Part shown: in pieces, positions 8,693 through 17,574 of the stretch
How positions within the stretch are numbered: the first letter of the stretch is position 1
Layout: every line of letters begins with the position of its first letter
Assembly: GCA_002690495.1 (NCBI GenBank)
Contig: NZEV01000032.1
Location: 1-64,000, forward strand
DNA length: 64,000 nt
Source of the DNA: Legionellales bacterium
GTDB lineage: Bacteria > Pseudomonadota > Gammaproteobacteria > Comchoanobacterales > Comchoanobacteraceae
Direction: 5' to 3'
Notes under the pieces: model-generated
Told to the model about the DNA's origin: nothing
Database searches by the model: none
Seen by the model: only the letters and a program-made list of their open reading frames with translations
Translations under genes and position numbers: made by a program

Positions 8693-9592
8693 ATGAACAT
8701 ATTAATCGCAGGCATTACAGGACTCATAGGAAAAAAACTAGCCATCGATCTTAGTCCTAATCATACCATTTTCGGCATAGGTCGCACTAAGTCAAATGTC
8801 TTAAAAGTCACAAAAAACGCCTTTGATTGGAACGATGATCTAGAACAGATCATCTCCAAGAATCAAATTGATGTCATCATTAATCTTTGCGGCGCCTCTA
8901 TTGGCCAATTGTGGCTAAAACATTACAAGTTCATATTAAAAAACAGTCGTTTTGAACCAACAAAAAAAATCGTATCAGTGCTCAATAAGTTTCCACATAT
9001 ACATCTTATTAATGCAAGTGGCATTGGTGTTTATGGTTATACAAAGAGCACTGATAAAAATGAAGGACAAGAATCAATACCAGCAAAGACACCGAAAAAC
9101 TTTGTCGATAAAGGTTTTTTGTGTCGACTGTCAAGAGAATGGGAAAAACTTGCTTGTACTCATAAAAATACTACATTACTTAGACTCGCCCCAGTATTTG
9201 ACTATTATGGTGGCATCTATAAAAAGATCATTACACCCTCCATCTTGAAAGTAATCATTCAGTTCGGTCAAGGAGAAATCCCTTTTCCATGGATATCATT
9301 AAGTGATGTCTCTAGTATGATTGAATTGATTATTCAACAAAAATGTACTGGGGCGATTAATGCATGCACGGATGAAATGATTACGTACAAAGAGATTCAT
9401 GAAAAAATTGCTACACACCATCGCTGTAAGAAAATCACTATACCAGACGAATATGTGAGTTTTTTATTTGGGCAAATGGGTACGGAGCTGTTTCTCAATG
9501 GTAGCCAAGCAAAACCCTTAAAAATCATCAAAAGTGGATTTGTGTTCAAGTTTCCGAATTTTGATTCATTCCTAAATAACACGCTTTCATGA
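8693..9592 (+). CDS. TIGR01777-family NAD(P)-dependent epimerase (YfcH-like)
   Basis: 299 residues of the extended short-chain dehydrogenase fold. The nucleotide-binding GxTGxxG is at the start (AGITGLIG). VIINLCGASIGQLW, SREWEKLA and LRLAPVFDYYGG match the signature regions of the YfcH/SulA-like TIGR01777 group. The physiological substrate of this group is not established. The ATG sits 10 bases after a TATAATTAGA stretch, with no clear ribosome site. The gene ends about 60 bp before the tRNA pair. Confidence 0.85.
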   Translation: MNILIAGITGLIGKKLAIDLSPNHTIFGIGRTKSNVLKVTKNAFDWNDDLEQIISKNQIDVIINLCGASIGQLWLKHYKFILKNSRFEPTKKIVSVLNKFPHIHLINASGIGVYGYTKSTDKNEGQESIPAKTPKNFVDKGFLCRLSREWEKLACTHKNTTLLRLAPVFDYYGGIYKKIITPSILKVIIQFGQGEIPFPWISLSDVSSMIELIIQQKCTGAINACTDEMITYKEIHEKIATHHRCKKITIPDEYVSFLFGQMGTELFLNGSQAKPLKIIKSGFVFKFPNFDSFLNNTLS

Positions 9593-9650
9593 TGAATTTT
9601 AATCATCAACTTGACATATTTCGCAAAAAAAATTATTATCACAATTTATT

Positions 9651-9723
<73 letters not shown>

Positions 9724-9738
9724 ATGAAGATAAACTTG

Positions 9739-9814
9739 GTCCCCATCGTCTAGAGGCCTAGGACATCGCCCTTTCACGGCGGTAACAGGGGTTCGAATCC
9801 CCTTGGGGACGCCA
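9739..9814 (+). tRNA. tRNA-Glu (anticodon UUC)
   Basis: Acceptor GTCCCCA pairs with TGGGGAC; anticodon loop CTTTCAC gives UUC; T arm AGGGG TTCGAAT CCCCT. Discriminator G and CCA are encoded (9811-9814), unlike the alanine tRNA 15 bases upstream. The pair is probably one transcript. Confidence 0.97.
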
Positions 9815-9826
9815 TTAGGACCAATT

Positions 9827-11059
9827 GTGATAACCTACATTTCCTTTTTCCTTACTCTAATCATATGCATGCAAGTGCTTGATAAGTTTATTAAAGGATA
9901 TTTTCAGGTTAACATTGCAATCTTAGCATGCGCATTTCTTTTTAGCGTTTTATACAAAATCCTTATTTCAAACTTTAGTGATCAAAGTCACCTCTATTTT
10001 TATGAGTTTATTAAGAATATCGATTTCCAAATGCTGTTAATCAAATATCTTCTAAGCTATATGCTTTTTGCAGGGTCTTTGCTGTGTGATTTAAAAGCCA
10101 TTAGACAACAAAAATGGTCAATTTTTTCACTTGCTTTCCTTGGCACTGTATCATCCACAGCCATTGTAGGTATCATCACATACCTTATATTGCATGCGTT
10201 TGGTATCAATACTGCGATCACCTATTGTTTACTCTTTGGTGCATTCATTTCTCCAACAGATCCAATTGCAGTGCTGGATATGCTGAAATTTTTAAATGCT
10301 CCAAAAAAGTTAAGAGAGATTATTGCTGGCGAATCATTATTTAATGATGGTGTTGCAATAGTCATCTTCATTACTCTTTTAAATATAGTCAATAAAGAAA
10401 TCTCTACTGTGACATCAGTGACGATATTATTTATTCAAAGTTCATTTGGAGGATTATTCTTTGGATTTATTCTTGGTTGGATTGCGATTCAACTCATGAA
10501 TCTTGGACATAAAGAAAATGAGATAGACATACTCCTCACCCTATGGATTACGACAACAGGTTATTGGTTAGCAAATCATCTCCAGGTTTCCGGACCACTT
10601 GCTATGGTTGTTTCAGGCATTTACATTGGCAATTATATCACGCAAACAAGAAAAAAAGCATTATGTACGTTTTGGTCCACAATTGATCATGTGTTGAATG
10701 CAATATTATTTTTCCTGATCGGATTTGAATTTATCCTCTATGATTTCAACTCAATGAACTATCTGATACCGATTATACTTTTAATCGTTTGTCTTTTTTC
10801 AAGATTCATCAGTGTCCTTATTTCTCTGAATCTCTTTAAGATCAAACCAAGAATTTTGAAAAATGAACAAATCATCATTATGTTTGGCGGTTTGAAAGGT
10901 GGATTAACTATTGCCCTTTCTTTTCTGATTCCAGCCAGCCCAGAAGACTTCATATTTAAAATCACAGCTTACTTTCTTGTTGTATTTTCAATCATTGTTC
11001 AGGGACTCACAATTAAGCCCCTAATGCATGCTCTTGACTACACTCACTCTGAAAAGTAA
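9827..11059 (+). CDS. CPA1-family Na+/H+ (or K+/H+) antiporter
   Basis: About 410 residues with 12 or so membrane helices. GAFISPTDPIAVLDMLK and GESLFNDGVAIVIF are the signature helices of the NhaP/NHE (CPA1) family, the latter carrying the ND pair important for ion exchange. An open frame begins with TTG at 9803, but that lies inside the tRNA-Glu gene; GTG at 9827 just behind the tRNA is preferred, and ATG at 9869 is a further option. Role: pH and sodium homeostasis at the inner membrane. The long soluble C-terminal domain of some NhaP proteins is missing. Slipin follows after 9 bases. Confidence 0.88.
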   Translation: MITYISFFLTLIICMQVLDKFIKGYFQVNIAILACAFLFSVLYKILISNFSDQSHLYFYEFIKNIDFQMLLIKYLLSYMLFAGSLLCDLKAIRQQKWSIFSLAFLGTVSSTAIVGIITYLILHAFGINTAITYCLLFGAFISPTDPIAVLDMLKFLNAPKKLREIIAGESLFNDGVAIVIFITLLNIVNKEISTVTSVTILFIQSSFGGLFFGFILGWIAIQLMNLGHKENEIDILLTLWITTTGYWLANHLQVSGPLAMVVSGIYIGNYITQTRKKALCTFWSTIDHVLNAILFFLIGFEFILYDFNSMNYLIPIILLIVCLFSRFISVLISLNLFKIKPRILKNEQIIIMFGGLKGGLTIALSFLIPASPEDFIFKITAYFLVVFSIIVQGLTIKPLMHALDYTHSEK

Positions 11060-11068
11060 GATCTGAAT

Positions 11069-11830
11069 ATGAACAATTTATTTTATCTATTTACTGTTAC
11101 ACTATTAATCTTATTTTTAGCTAATGCAATCAGGATTCTCAGAGAATATGAAAGAGGTGTTGTATTTTTTCTTGGGAGATTTTACATGGTCAAAGGACCA
11201 GGACTGATCTTAATTATCCCCGTACTCCAACAAATGGTTAAAGTCAGTAAGCGAATTGTTGTGCTCGATATACCACCTCAAGACATTATTTCGAAAGATA
11301 ATGTCTCTGTGAAGGTGAATGCAGTCGTGTATTACAGAGTTAAAAATCCTGAGTTGTCTATTAACCGTGTTGAAAACTTTAATGAAGCAACAAGCCAACT
11401 TTCACAAACAACATTACGTTCAACCCTTGGTCAGCACGATCTTGATGAAATGCTATCAGAGAGAGATAAACTAAATACTAGTTTAAGAACAGTGATTGAC
11501 CGAGAATCTGATTCATGGGGTATCGAAATCATCAATGTTGAAATTAAAGATATTGATATTAGTGAATCTATGGTCAAAGCAATCGCTAGACAAGCAGAAG
11601 CAGAAAGAGAAAGAAGAGCTAAAATTATTAACTCTGAAGGTGAATTACAATCAGCTGAAAACCTTCAAAAAGCAGCACTGATTCTCAGTAAAGAATCCAT
11701 TGCATTGCAACTAAGGTACTTACAAACTTTATTGGATGTTAGCTCCAATCCATCTTCTACGATCGTATTTCCAATGCCATTAGAAATACTCAACTTTTTA
11801 CAAAAAAACCCGACTAAAGAGAAAAAATAG
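11069..11830 (+). CDS. Slipin / stomatin-like SPFH (band 7) membrane protein
   Basis: 253 residues. One N-terminal membrane segment (residues 4-20) is followed by the SPFH domain with REYERGVVFFLGRF, GPGLILIIPVLQ and the conserved VSVKVNAVVYYRV. A helical segment ARQAEAERERRAKIINSEGE is the usual oligomerisation coil. Slipins form rings at the membrane and often modulate membrane proteases or transporters. Many bacterial slipins pair with a NfeD protease; none is visible here. It lies between the antiporter (9 bp) and minC (1 bp), so it is likely in the same transcript. Confidence 0.92.
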   Translation: MNNLFYLFTVTLLILFLANAIRILREYERGVVFFLGRFYMVKGPGLILIIPVLQQMVKVSKRIVVLDIPPQDIISKDNVSVKVNAVVYYRVKNPELSINRVENFNEATSQLSQTTLRSTLGQHDLDEMLSERDKLNTSLRTVIDRESDSWGIEIINVEIKDIDISESMVKAIARQAEAERERRAKIINSEGELQSAENLQKAALILSKESIALQLRYLQTLLDVSSNPSSTIVFPMPLEILNFLQKNPTKEKK

Positions 11831-11831
11831 C

Positions 11832-12488
11832 ATGGTTACCTTTGCAGCTGCACCGGCATTAGAATTTAAGTCTAAATCCGTTAATATGGCTAGTATTCAC
11901 GTTCATTCCTCGAATCTAGTTAAATTAAAATCTGATCTAAAACAAAAAATTGAGCAATCTCCAATGCTATTCAAAAATGCACCTGTGATTCTTGATTTTG
12001 GAAATATTGAGGACTGTCTTTTCGATGTGAATGAGCTTTTAAAGTTATGTCACCAGCTCGCTATTTATCCTGTTGCTATTCAGAATGCAACTGAAGAATT
12101 ACAGATCAAATTCTTAAATATCGGAATACCTAGACTGAATTCCAATACGACTAAAAAAGAAAACATTAGTGAGAAAGTGATTACAACCTCTGTAAGATCT
12201 GGTCAGCAACTTTATTTTGATTGTCCGGTTACAATTATCGGTGATGTCAAAGCAGGTGCAGAGATTTTATCGGATTATTCTATACACATTTATGGTACTT
12301 TGTATGGTAAAGCAATGGCAGGTATTCAATCAAATGATAATGCTCAAATTTTCATGCAAGCTTGTCAGGCGGAATTAATTTCTATCGGAAAACGATATCT
12401 CATCGCACAAGATCATCAGCAACTCATCTACAACTATCAAATTAGAATAAAATCGTTTAATGGAGAACTTAAGGTAATGAAGCTTTGA
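11832..12488 (+). CDS. minC: Septum-site determining protein MinC
   Basis: 218 residues. The N-terminal domain (1-105) is divergent; the C-terminal right-handed beta-helix domain is clear: VRSGQQLYFDCPVTIIGDVK, GAEILSDYSIHIYGTLYGKA and IFMQACQAELISIG. MinC inhibits FtsZ polymerisation near the cell poles and is recruited to the membrane by MinD. It begins one base after the slipin stop and minD follows after 54 bp, the conserved minCDE order. Confidence 0.93.
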   Translation: MVTFAAAPALEFKSKSVNMASIHVHSSNLVKLKSDLKQKIEQSPMLFKNAPVILDFGNIEDCLFDVNELLKLCHQLAIYPVAIQNATEELQIKFLNIGIPRLNSNTTKKENISEKVITTSVRSGQQLYFDCPVTIIGDVKAGAEILSDYSIHIYGTLYGKAMAGIQSNDNAQIFMQACQAELISIGKRYLIAQDHQQLIYNYQIRIKSFNGELKVMKL

Positions 12489-12542
12489 CCTTAGGAAATT
12501 TGTACGTTATATTAACTGTAATATTTTAAAAGAGGTATCAAA

Positions 12543-13376
12543 TTGTCTGAAGTAATCGTCGTAACGTCTGGTAAAGGTGGTGTAGGAAAAACTACAACTA
12601 GTGCATCCATATCAACAGGTTTATCTATGAGAGGAAAGAAAACCGCTGTAGTAGATTTTGATATTGGTCTGAGGAATCTAGATCTTGTCATGGGATGTGA
12701 AAGACGGGTCGTGTACGATTTAATTAATGTCATTCAAGGGGATGCTAGTCTAAAACAAGCATTAATTAAAGATAAAAGAAGACCAAATCTTTATATATTA
12801 CCAGCATCACAAACGAGAGATAAAAATGCGTTAACATTAGATGGTGTCAAAAAAGTTATAGATCAACTTAAAGAAGAATTTGACTACATTGTTTGTGATT
12901 CTCCAGCAGGTATTGAAATTGGTGCAGAAATGGCAATGTATTTTGCTGATAAGGCCATCGTTGTCGCTAACCCTGAAACATCTTCAATAAGAGACTCTGA
13001 TCGAATGATCGGTATTTTGTCGAGTAAAACATATCGTTCAAAAAACGATATGCCCCCAGTTCAGGAATCACTGCTGATTACAAGGTACTCTCCTCAAAGA
13101 GTTGAAGAAGGTAATATGCTTTCAGTAAACGACGTATCAGAATTCCTTTCAATTCCGTTGATTGGCGTTATCCCTGAATGTAGATCAGTATTAGATGCCT
13201 CTAATGTTGGGGCGCCTGTAATTACAAACCAAGAAAGTAATGCTGGTATTGCCTACATGGATGCAGTAGACCGTTTATTAGGTAAATCTAAGCCAATGCG
13301 ATTTGTTACTCTACAAAAGAAAAACCTGTGGGGTAGAATTAAATCAATGATAGATTCAACGAGTGAGGTAAGCTGA
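12543..13376 (+). CDS. minD: Septum-site determining ATPase MinD
   Basis: 277 residues, E. coli 270. The deviant Walker A box SGKGGVGKTT is at residues 8-17 and VVDFDIGLRNLDLVMG is the next signature. A C-terminal amphipathic helix (LWGRIKSMI) is the membrane anchor. MinD oscillates from pole to pole with MinC as its cargo. The start is TTG, supported by an AGAGG ribosome site at the right distance and by alignment to the family N-terminus (SEVIVVTSGKGG). The stop overlaps the minE ATG by one base (TGATG). Confidence 0.97.
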   Translation: MSEVIVVTSGKGGVGKTTTSASISTGLSMRGKKTAVVDFDIGLRNLDLVMGCERRVVYDLINVIQGDASLKQALIKDKRRPNLYILPASQTRDKNALTLDGVKKVIDQLKEEFDYIVCDSPAGIEIGAEMAMYFADKAIVVANPETSSIRDSDRMIGILSSKTYRSKNDMPPVQESLLITRYSPQRVEEGNMLSVNDVSEFLSIPLIGVIPECRSVLDASNVGAPVITNQESNAGIAYMDAVDRLLGKSKPMRFVTLQKKNLWGRIKSMIDSTSEVS

Positions 13377-13633
13377 TGAGTGGTATTTTAGATTATTTCT
13401 TTCCTCCCAAAAAAACAACTGCTAATGTTGCTAAAGAACGATTGCAAATTGTTGTATCTCATCAAAATTATCAGGATGCATCAAAGGATTTTGTTCAAAA
13501 TCTTAAAGACGAGCTGATTGATGTCATTACAAAATACACCAAAGTAGATCAAGAACAGGTACAAGTTAGTTTACAAGGCTCTATTTTAGAACTCAATGTT
13601 GTATTACCTGATGATATTGAAAGCAATGACTAA
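13376..13633 (+). CDS. minE: MinE, topological specificity factor
   Basis: 85 residues, the usual size. The N-terminus (SGILDYFFPPKKTTANVAKE) holds the amphipathic membrane-binding helix and the anti-MinCD segment; RLQIVVSHQ is the conserved MinD-contact strand. MinE stimulates MinD ATPase and restricts the division inhibitor to the poles. Its ATG overlaps the minD stop, so translation is coupled. Confidence 0.96.
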   Translation: MSGILDYFFPPKKTTANVAKERLQIVVSHQNYQDASKDFVQNLKDELIDVITKYTKVDQEQVQVSLQGSILELNVVLPDDIESND

Positions 13634-13661
13634 TAGCAATTCTCAAATTTAAGGATTTACT

Positions 13662-14666
13662 TTGACTGCTCTAATTAAAAAAAAACGTCATTCAATCCAT
13701 ATATTTGATTATCCTGAAGATGTATCAGTCATCATTTCGATTGATAACCTTTTTTTAGGTCCAGCTCTTGGGGGCACAAGAATGCGTCATTACACCTCAA
13801 AAGAAGATGCAATTCTTGATGTAAAACAACTTTCCCATGCGATGACATTCAAATCTGCGATACATGGTCTTAATCAAGGTGGAGGGAAATGTGTTATCTA
13901 TAATCCAAAGTCATTAACATTTAATGAGATTACACCATTTTTTATTGATGCAATCAACGCACTTCACGGTGATTTTATAGCAGGTAATGATATGGGCATT
14001 TCTGTTGAGATGTTAAATAAAATTCATCAAGAATCACCGTACTTATTTAACCGTCATGGTAATGCTCTAGATCCTTCTATATTTACAGCGGAATCTGCTT
14101 TTTTATGTATCGAATATATACAAAGTAATATTTTGAAGAAAGCAAAGTCTGATGTCACTATTAAAGTGCAAGGCCTTGGACATACAGGCAATGCACTTTG
14201 TCAATTACTATTAGATGCAAACTATCAGGTACAGGGATTTGATATTGTCCAAACGACACTAAAACCATTTTTAGGACACCCCTCCTTTACACCTCTCAAT
14301 AAAGAAACCTGGTTTGAAACAAAGTGTGATATTTTTTCCCCATGTGCTGCAGGCGGTGTCATTACGTCTAAAACGATCCATAATTTAAATTGCTCTGTCA
14401 TCTGCGGTATTGCCAATAATCCATGTGAATCATATGCGACAATTTCACAACTGAATACTAAAAATATATTATATATTCCTGATTTCATTTCTAATGGTGG
14501 CGGTGTGATCTATGCTTCAGGCATTTATCATGGTCAATCTGTTGCAAACATTCGTAAAAAGATTCATTCTATCTCTCAGCTTCTTGAATCCCTTGATTTA
14601 AAATCCTCAAATATTCCATACGATACCGCTGTAAAAATAATCCATCAACGTCTATCGGAGAGTTAA
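13662..14666 (+). CDS. ldh: Leucine (branched-chain amino acid) dehydrogenase
   Basis: 334 residues of the Glu/Leu/Phe/Val dehydrogenase family. ALGGTRM, the substrate lysine in TFKSA (K64) and the catalytic lysine in GGGKCVI (K76) match leucine dehydrogenases; the NAD-binding domain has VQGLGHTGNA. The enzyme deaminates leucine, valine and isoleucine to their 2-oxo acids with NAD+. The start is TTG behind an AAGGA ribosome site. It overlaps the E1alpha start by one base, so its product probably feeds the dehydrogenase complex encoded next. Phenylalanine dehydrogenase is the nearest alternative. Confidence 0.88.
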   Translation: MTALIKKKRHSIHIFDYPEDVSVIISIDNLFLGPALGGTRMRHYTSKEDAILDVKQLSHAMTFKSAIHGLNQGGGKCVIYNPKSLTFNEITPFFIDAINALHGDFIAGNDMGISVEMLNKIHQESPYLFNRHGNALDPSIFTAESAFLCIEYIQSNILKKAKSDVTIKVQGLGHTGNALCQLLLDANYQVQGFDIVQTTLKPFLGHPSFTPLNKETWFETKCDIFSPCAAGGVITSKTIHNLNCSVICGIANNPCESYATISQLNTKNILYIPDFISNGGGVIYASGIYHGQSVANIRKKIHSISQLLESLDLKSSNIPYDTAVKIIHQRLSES

Positions 14667-15604
14667 TGCCCGAAAGTATGAACGATCTTCTCAGTGGATA
14701 TAAATGGATGCTATTTTCAAGATTACTTGAAGAAAAAATGGTCAGTATGCAACGTCATGGAGAAATTGGAACTTACCCTGGATCTAAAGGTCAAGAAGCT
14801 TTATATGTTGGTATCGGCTTAAAACTTGGTCAAAAAGACTGTTACGCTCCTTACTATAGAGACCAACCTACTCTTTTAATGCGCGGCTATCGTCCACTTG
14901 ACCTGATGAGATTATGGGGCGGTGACGAGAGAGGCAATCAAGTAGGACATGATTTTCCAATATCTATCCCTATTGCTACACACATCCTACATGCTGCTGG
15001 AGCAGCTTATGCATTCAAAATAAAAAAAACCAAGGAAATCGCTTTGGTCACATTAGGTGATGGTGCAACCTCCAAAGGCGATTTTTATGAAGCATTAAAC
15101 TTTTCAGGTCTCTACGACTTGCCCATCTTATTTGTAATTAACAATAACCGTTATGCTATTTCCGTTCCACTTGAAAAACAGTCGTCTCAAATAGATCTTT
15201 ACAAAAAAGCAGACTCATTTGATATTGAATCACATCAACTAGATGGGCTCTGCCTTAAAAACACGAGTGAGAGTCTTGAACACTATATCAATCAAGTACG
15301 TTCTCGTTCTCGACCAATACTATTAGAGTACAAAACACATAGACTGTGTGATCATACTACTTCTGATGATGCAAAACGTTATAAATCTAAAACAATCATT
15401 GAAAAAGAAATTGCAGAAGACCCTTTAGTTAAACTCAGAAATACACTGAGAGAACATCAATTACTCAACGATCACCAAAATAAATTATTGAAAGAGGAGC
15501 TAAATGAAACGATTCAAGCTGATTATGTTCAATTTATTAATGACTCAACGTTAAATTATGCAGATGCAAAATCACATCTTTATGCCGAATTACCCATGAA
15601 GTAA
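14666..15604 (+). CDS. 2-oxo acid dehydrogenase E1 component, alpha subunit
   Basis: 312 residues, shorter than the usual 350-400. The thiamine-diphosphate motif runs from GDG at residues 131-133 to NN at 159-160. TYPGSKGQEA, YRDQPTLLMRG and GGDERGN are typical of the alpha-beta type E1 of pyruvate, branched-chain and acetoin dehydrogenases. The subunit decarboxylates the 2-oxo acid and passes the acyl group to E2. Sequence alone does not fix the substrate; the leucine dehydrogenase immediately upstream argues for branched-chain oxo acids. Confidence 0.9.
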   Translation: MPESMNDLLSGYKWMLFSRLLEEKMVSMQRHGEIGTYPGSKGQEALYVGIGLKLGQKDCYAPYYRDQPTLLMRGYRPLDLMRLWGGDERGNQVGHDFPISIPIATHILHAAGAAYAFKIKKTKEIALVTLGDGATSKGDFYEALNFSGLYDLPILFVINNNRYAISVPLEKQSSQIDLYKKADSFDIESHQLDGLCLKNTSESLEHYINQVRSRSRPILLEYKTHRLCDHTTSDDAKRYKSKTIIEKEIAEDPLVKLRNTLREHQLLNDHQNKLLKEELNETIQADYVQFINDSTLNYADAKSHLYAELPMK

Positions 15605-15607
15605 GTT

Positions 15608-16591
15608 ATGACACATTATTCAATGGCACAAACAATCAATTTAGCTCTGGACTCATTACTCAGTGAAGATCAGCGAACCATTCTCATTGGCGAGGATATC
15701 GGATTGAATGGCGGTGTATTCAGAGTGACAAGCCAACTCATGGAAAAATTTGGCGAAGAGCGTGTTATAGATTCACCTCTAGCAGAAAATATGATTGCTG
15801 GCTTATCTATTGGCATGGCGATGCAGGGCCTCAAACCAATTGCAGAGTTTCAATTCCTTGGTTTTATTTATCCAGCGCTTGAACAAATCATCAGCCATGT
15901 TAGTAAAATGCGCTACAGAACGCTTAGTAGACTCTCTTGTCCTATTATTTTTCGAACACCCTATGGTGGTGGTCTCAATGCACCAGAACATCATTCAGAG
16001 AGCACAGAGGGATTATTTGCTCAAATACCAGGTTTGAGGGTCTTAACACCATCAACACCTGCGAAAGCCTATTCATTGATGAGAGCTGCATTTCAATCGA
16101 ATGACCCTGTCATTTTTTTAGAACCAACAAAATTATATCACGCATCAAAACAAGAGATCACCACATTTAATGATAATATTAATATTAACACAGCCAGTAT
16201 TGAAAATACTGGTCAACATCTCACATTGATATCATGGGGACCGATGATGGTGGAGTCTAGGAAAATAGTCTCGGCATATCGAGAACATGGTATCCATATA
16301 GAACTGATTGATCTAGTTTCATTACAGCCAATTGACTATGACACCATTATCAATTCTGTTTTGAAAACCAGAAGATGTGTCATTGTGAGTGAAGCTGCAA
16401 ATACTGTTGGGGTTGCCTCTGAAATTGCTTATACAATCCAAGAAAAATTATTTAATCATCTTATAGCTCCAGTCAAACGAGTCAATGCAGATCATCATGT
16501 AATCCCCTACTACAAGCTAGAATCAATGTATCGTCCAAATATCAACAAAATCTCTAAAGTCATCAACCAGGTATTAGCATGGAAAAATTAA
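15608..16591 (+). CDS. 2-oxo acid dehydrogenase E1 component, beta subunit
   Basis: 327 residues, normal for the E1beta family. LIGEDIGLNGGVFRVT, DSPLAENMIAGLSIGMA, RTPYGGGLNAPEHHSES and LEPTKLYHA are conserved blocks. It forms an alpha2beta2 E1 with the upstream subunit and contributes to the thiamine-diphosphate pocket. It starts three bases after the alpha gene and overlaps the E2 gene by 13 bp. The EHHSES segment is normal for a member that still forms an active site, so E1 looks intact. Confidence 0.93.
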   Translation: MTHYSMAQTINLALDSLLSEDQRTILIGEDIGLNGGVFRVTSQLMEKFGEERVIDSPLAENMIAGLSIGMAMQGLKPIAEFQFLGFIYPALEQIISHVSKMRYRTLSRLSCPIIFRTPYGGGLNAPEHHSESTEGLFAQIPGLRVLTPSTPAKAYSLMRAAFQSNDPVIFLEPTKLYHASKQEITTFNDNININTASIENTGQHLTLISWGPMMVESRKIVSAYREHGIHIELIDLVSLQPIDYDTIINSVLKTRRCVIVSEAANTVGVASEIAYTIQEKLFNHLIAPVKRVNADHHVIPYYKLESMYRPNINKISKVINQVLAWKN

Positions 16592-17505
16592 TAAAATTAC
16601 ATGACCTTGGTGAAGGTCTGAATGAAGCAAAAGTAATTGAGTGGGTGGTTCAATTAGGTGACTCTGTCAAAGAAGGAGACGTACTTGTTTTATTAGAGAC
16701 AGCAAAATCAATTGTTGAATTACCGGCACCATTCAATGGCACAGTTAAAGAACTAATCAGCCTAGAAGGAACAATGGTGAACATTGGTTCTTCTCTTTGT
16801 AGAATGGAATTAGATCAACCACAAGTACACCAAACCGCTCCACTGGTTGGGCAATCATCAGATGATTTAATTGAAATTCCCTCAGAGATATCATTGCAAA
16901 CACATGTCACTCAAGAACCAATGACACGTCACTTTGTGAAGTCTCATCAAAATATTATTCCAACAACCATTTTTGATTATGTCTATGTGCCTGATCAGTT
17001 TAAAAGAAAGATCACTTATCAATTTTCTAAGTTATTAAGTACAACCCTAAAAGCTTTCCCTGATATTAATGCCCATTATGATGAAGAAAGTAAAAGCATA
17101 ATCCCACACTCTGATGTTGATCTTGGGATTGCTATGGAAACAAATGATCTTGGTATCTTCGTGCCAACAATACATAATCCTGAGCATTTATCTTTTGAAG
17201 AGTTTAATCATATCGTGACAGATTTGAAAGAAAAAAGAATGCATTCTAAATATTATCAATCAAAGATTCCCCCGTCTTTTACACTGTCCAACATTGGATC
17301 TGTAAATGGCTATTGGGGAACGCCTATCTTAATCCCCCCAACGATTGCTATTATTGCAATTGGTAAAATAACTGTTCAACCTTACTGGGATGGAAAAACA
17401 TTTAAACCAAGATCTTTCATACCCGTCTCTCTTACTTTTGATTATCGCTATATTAGTGGACAACTTGCTTGTCAATTTGTACATAGCCTTCAATTCGAAT
17501 CATGA
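16579..17505 (+). CDS. Lipoyl-dependent acyltransferase (E2), reduced and lacking usual active-site residues
   Basis: Only 308 residues (typical 370-550). The lipoyl domain spans about 1-80 with the lipoylated lysine at K43 (LLETAKSIVELPAP). Residues 80-125 form a linker in which I see no peripheral-subunit-binding domain, the part that normally holds E1 or E3. The catalytic domain (about 125-308) keeps LGIFVPTI and FTLSNIGSVNG, but the signature DHRxxDG reads FDYRYISGQ: the catalytic His is Tyr (Y289) and the Asp is Ser (S293). It overlaps E1beta by 13 bp. No E3 gene is in the window. It may be an inactive or re-purposed E2. Confidence 0.85.
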   Translation: MEKLIKLHDLGEGLNEAKVIEWVVQLGDSVKEGDVLVLLETAKSIVELPAPFNGTVKELISLEGTMVNIGSSLCRMELDQPQVHQTAPLVGQSSDDLIEIPSEISLQTHVTQEPMTRHFVKSHQNIIPTTIFDYVYVPDQFKRKITYQFSKLLSTTLKAFPDINAHYDEESKSIIPHSDVDLGIAMETNDLGIFVPTIHNPEHLSFEEFNHIVTDLKEKRMHSKYYQSKIPPSFTLSNIGSVNGYWGTPILIPPTIAIIAIGKITVQPYWDGKTFKPRSFIPVSLTFDYRYISGQLACQFVHSLQFES

Positions 17506-17574
17506 TATTTAAATCTGTTGATAACGTTAGATTCGTCTTTGGAAATCATATATAGTGAGAGGCATGGAGCAACA

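Noticed and set aside
9803-9826. TTG start for the antiporter inside the tRNA-Glu gene
   Set aside because: The first codons overlap the tRNA 3' end and match no family; GTG 9827 is preferred.
17518-17574. Longer mutS start at TTG 17518
   Set aside because: Family alignment and a GGAG ribosome site support ATG 17575.
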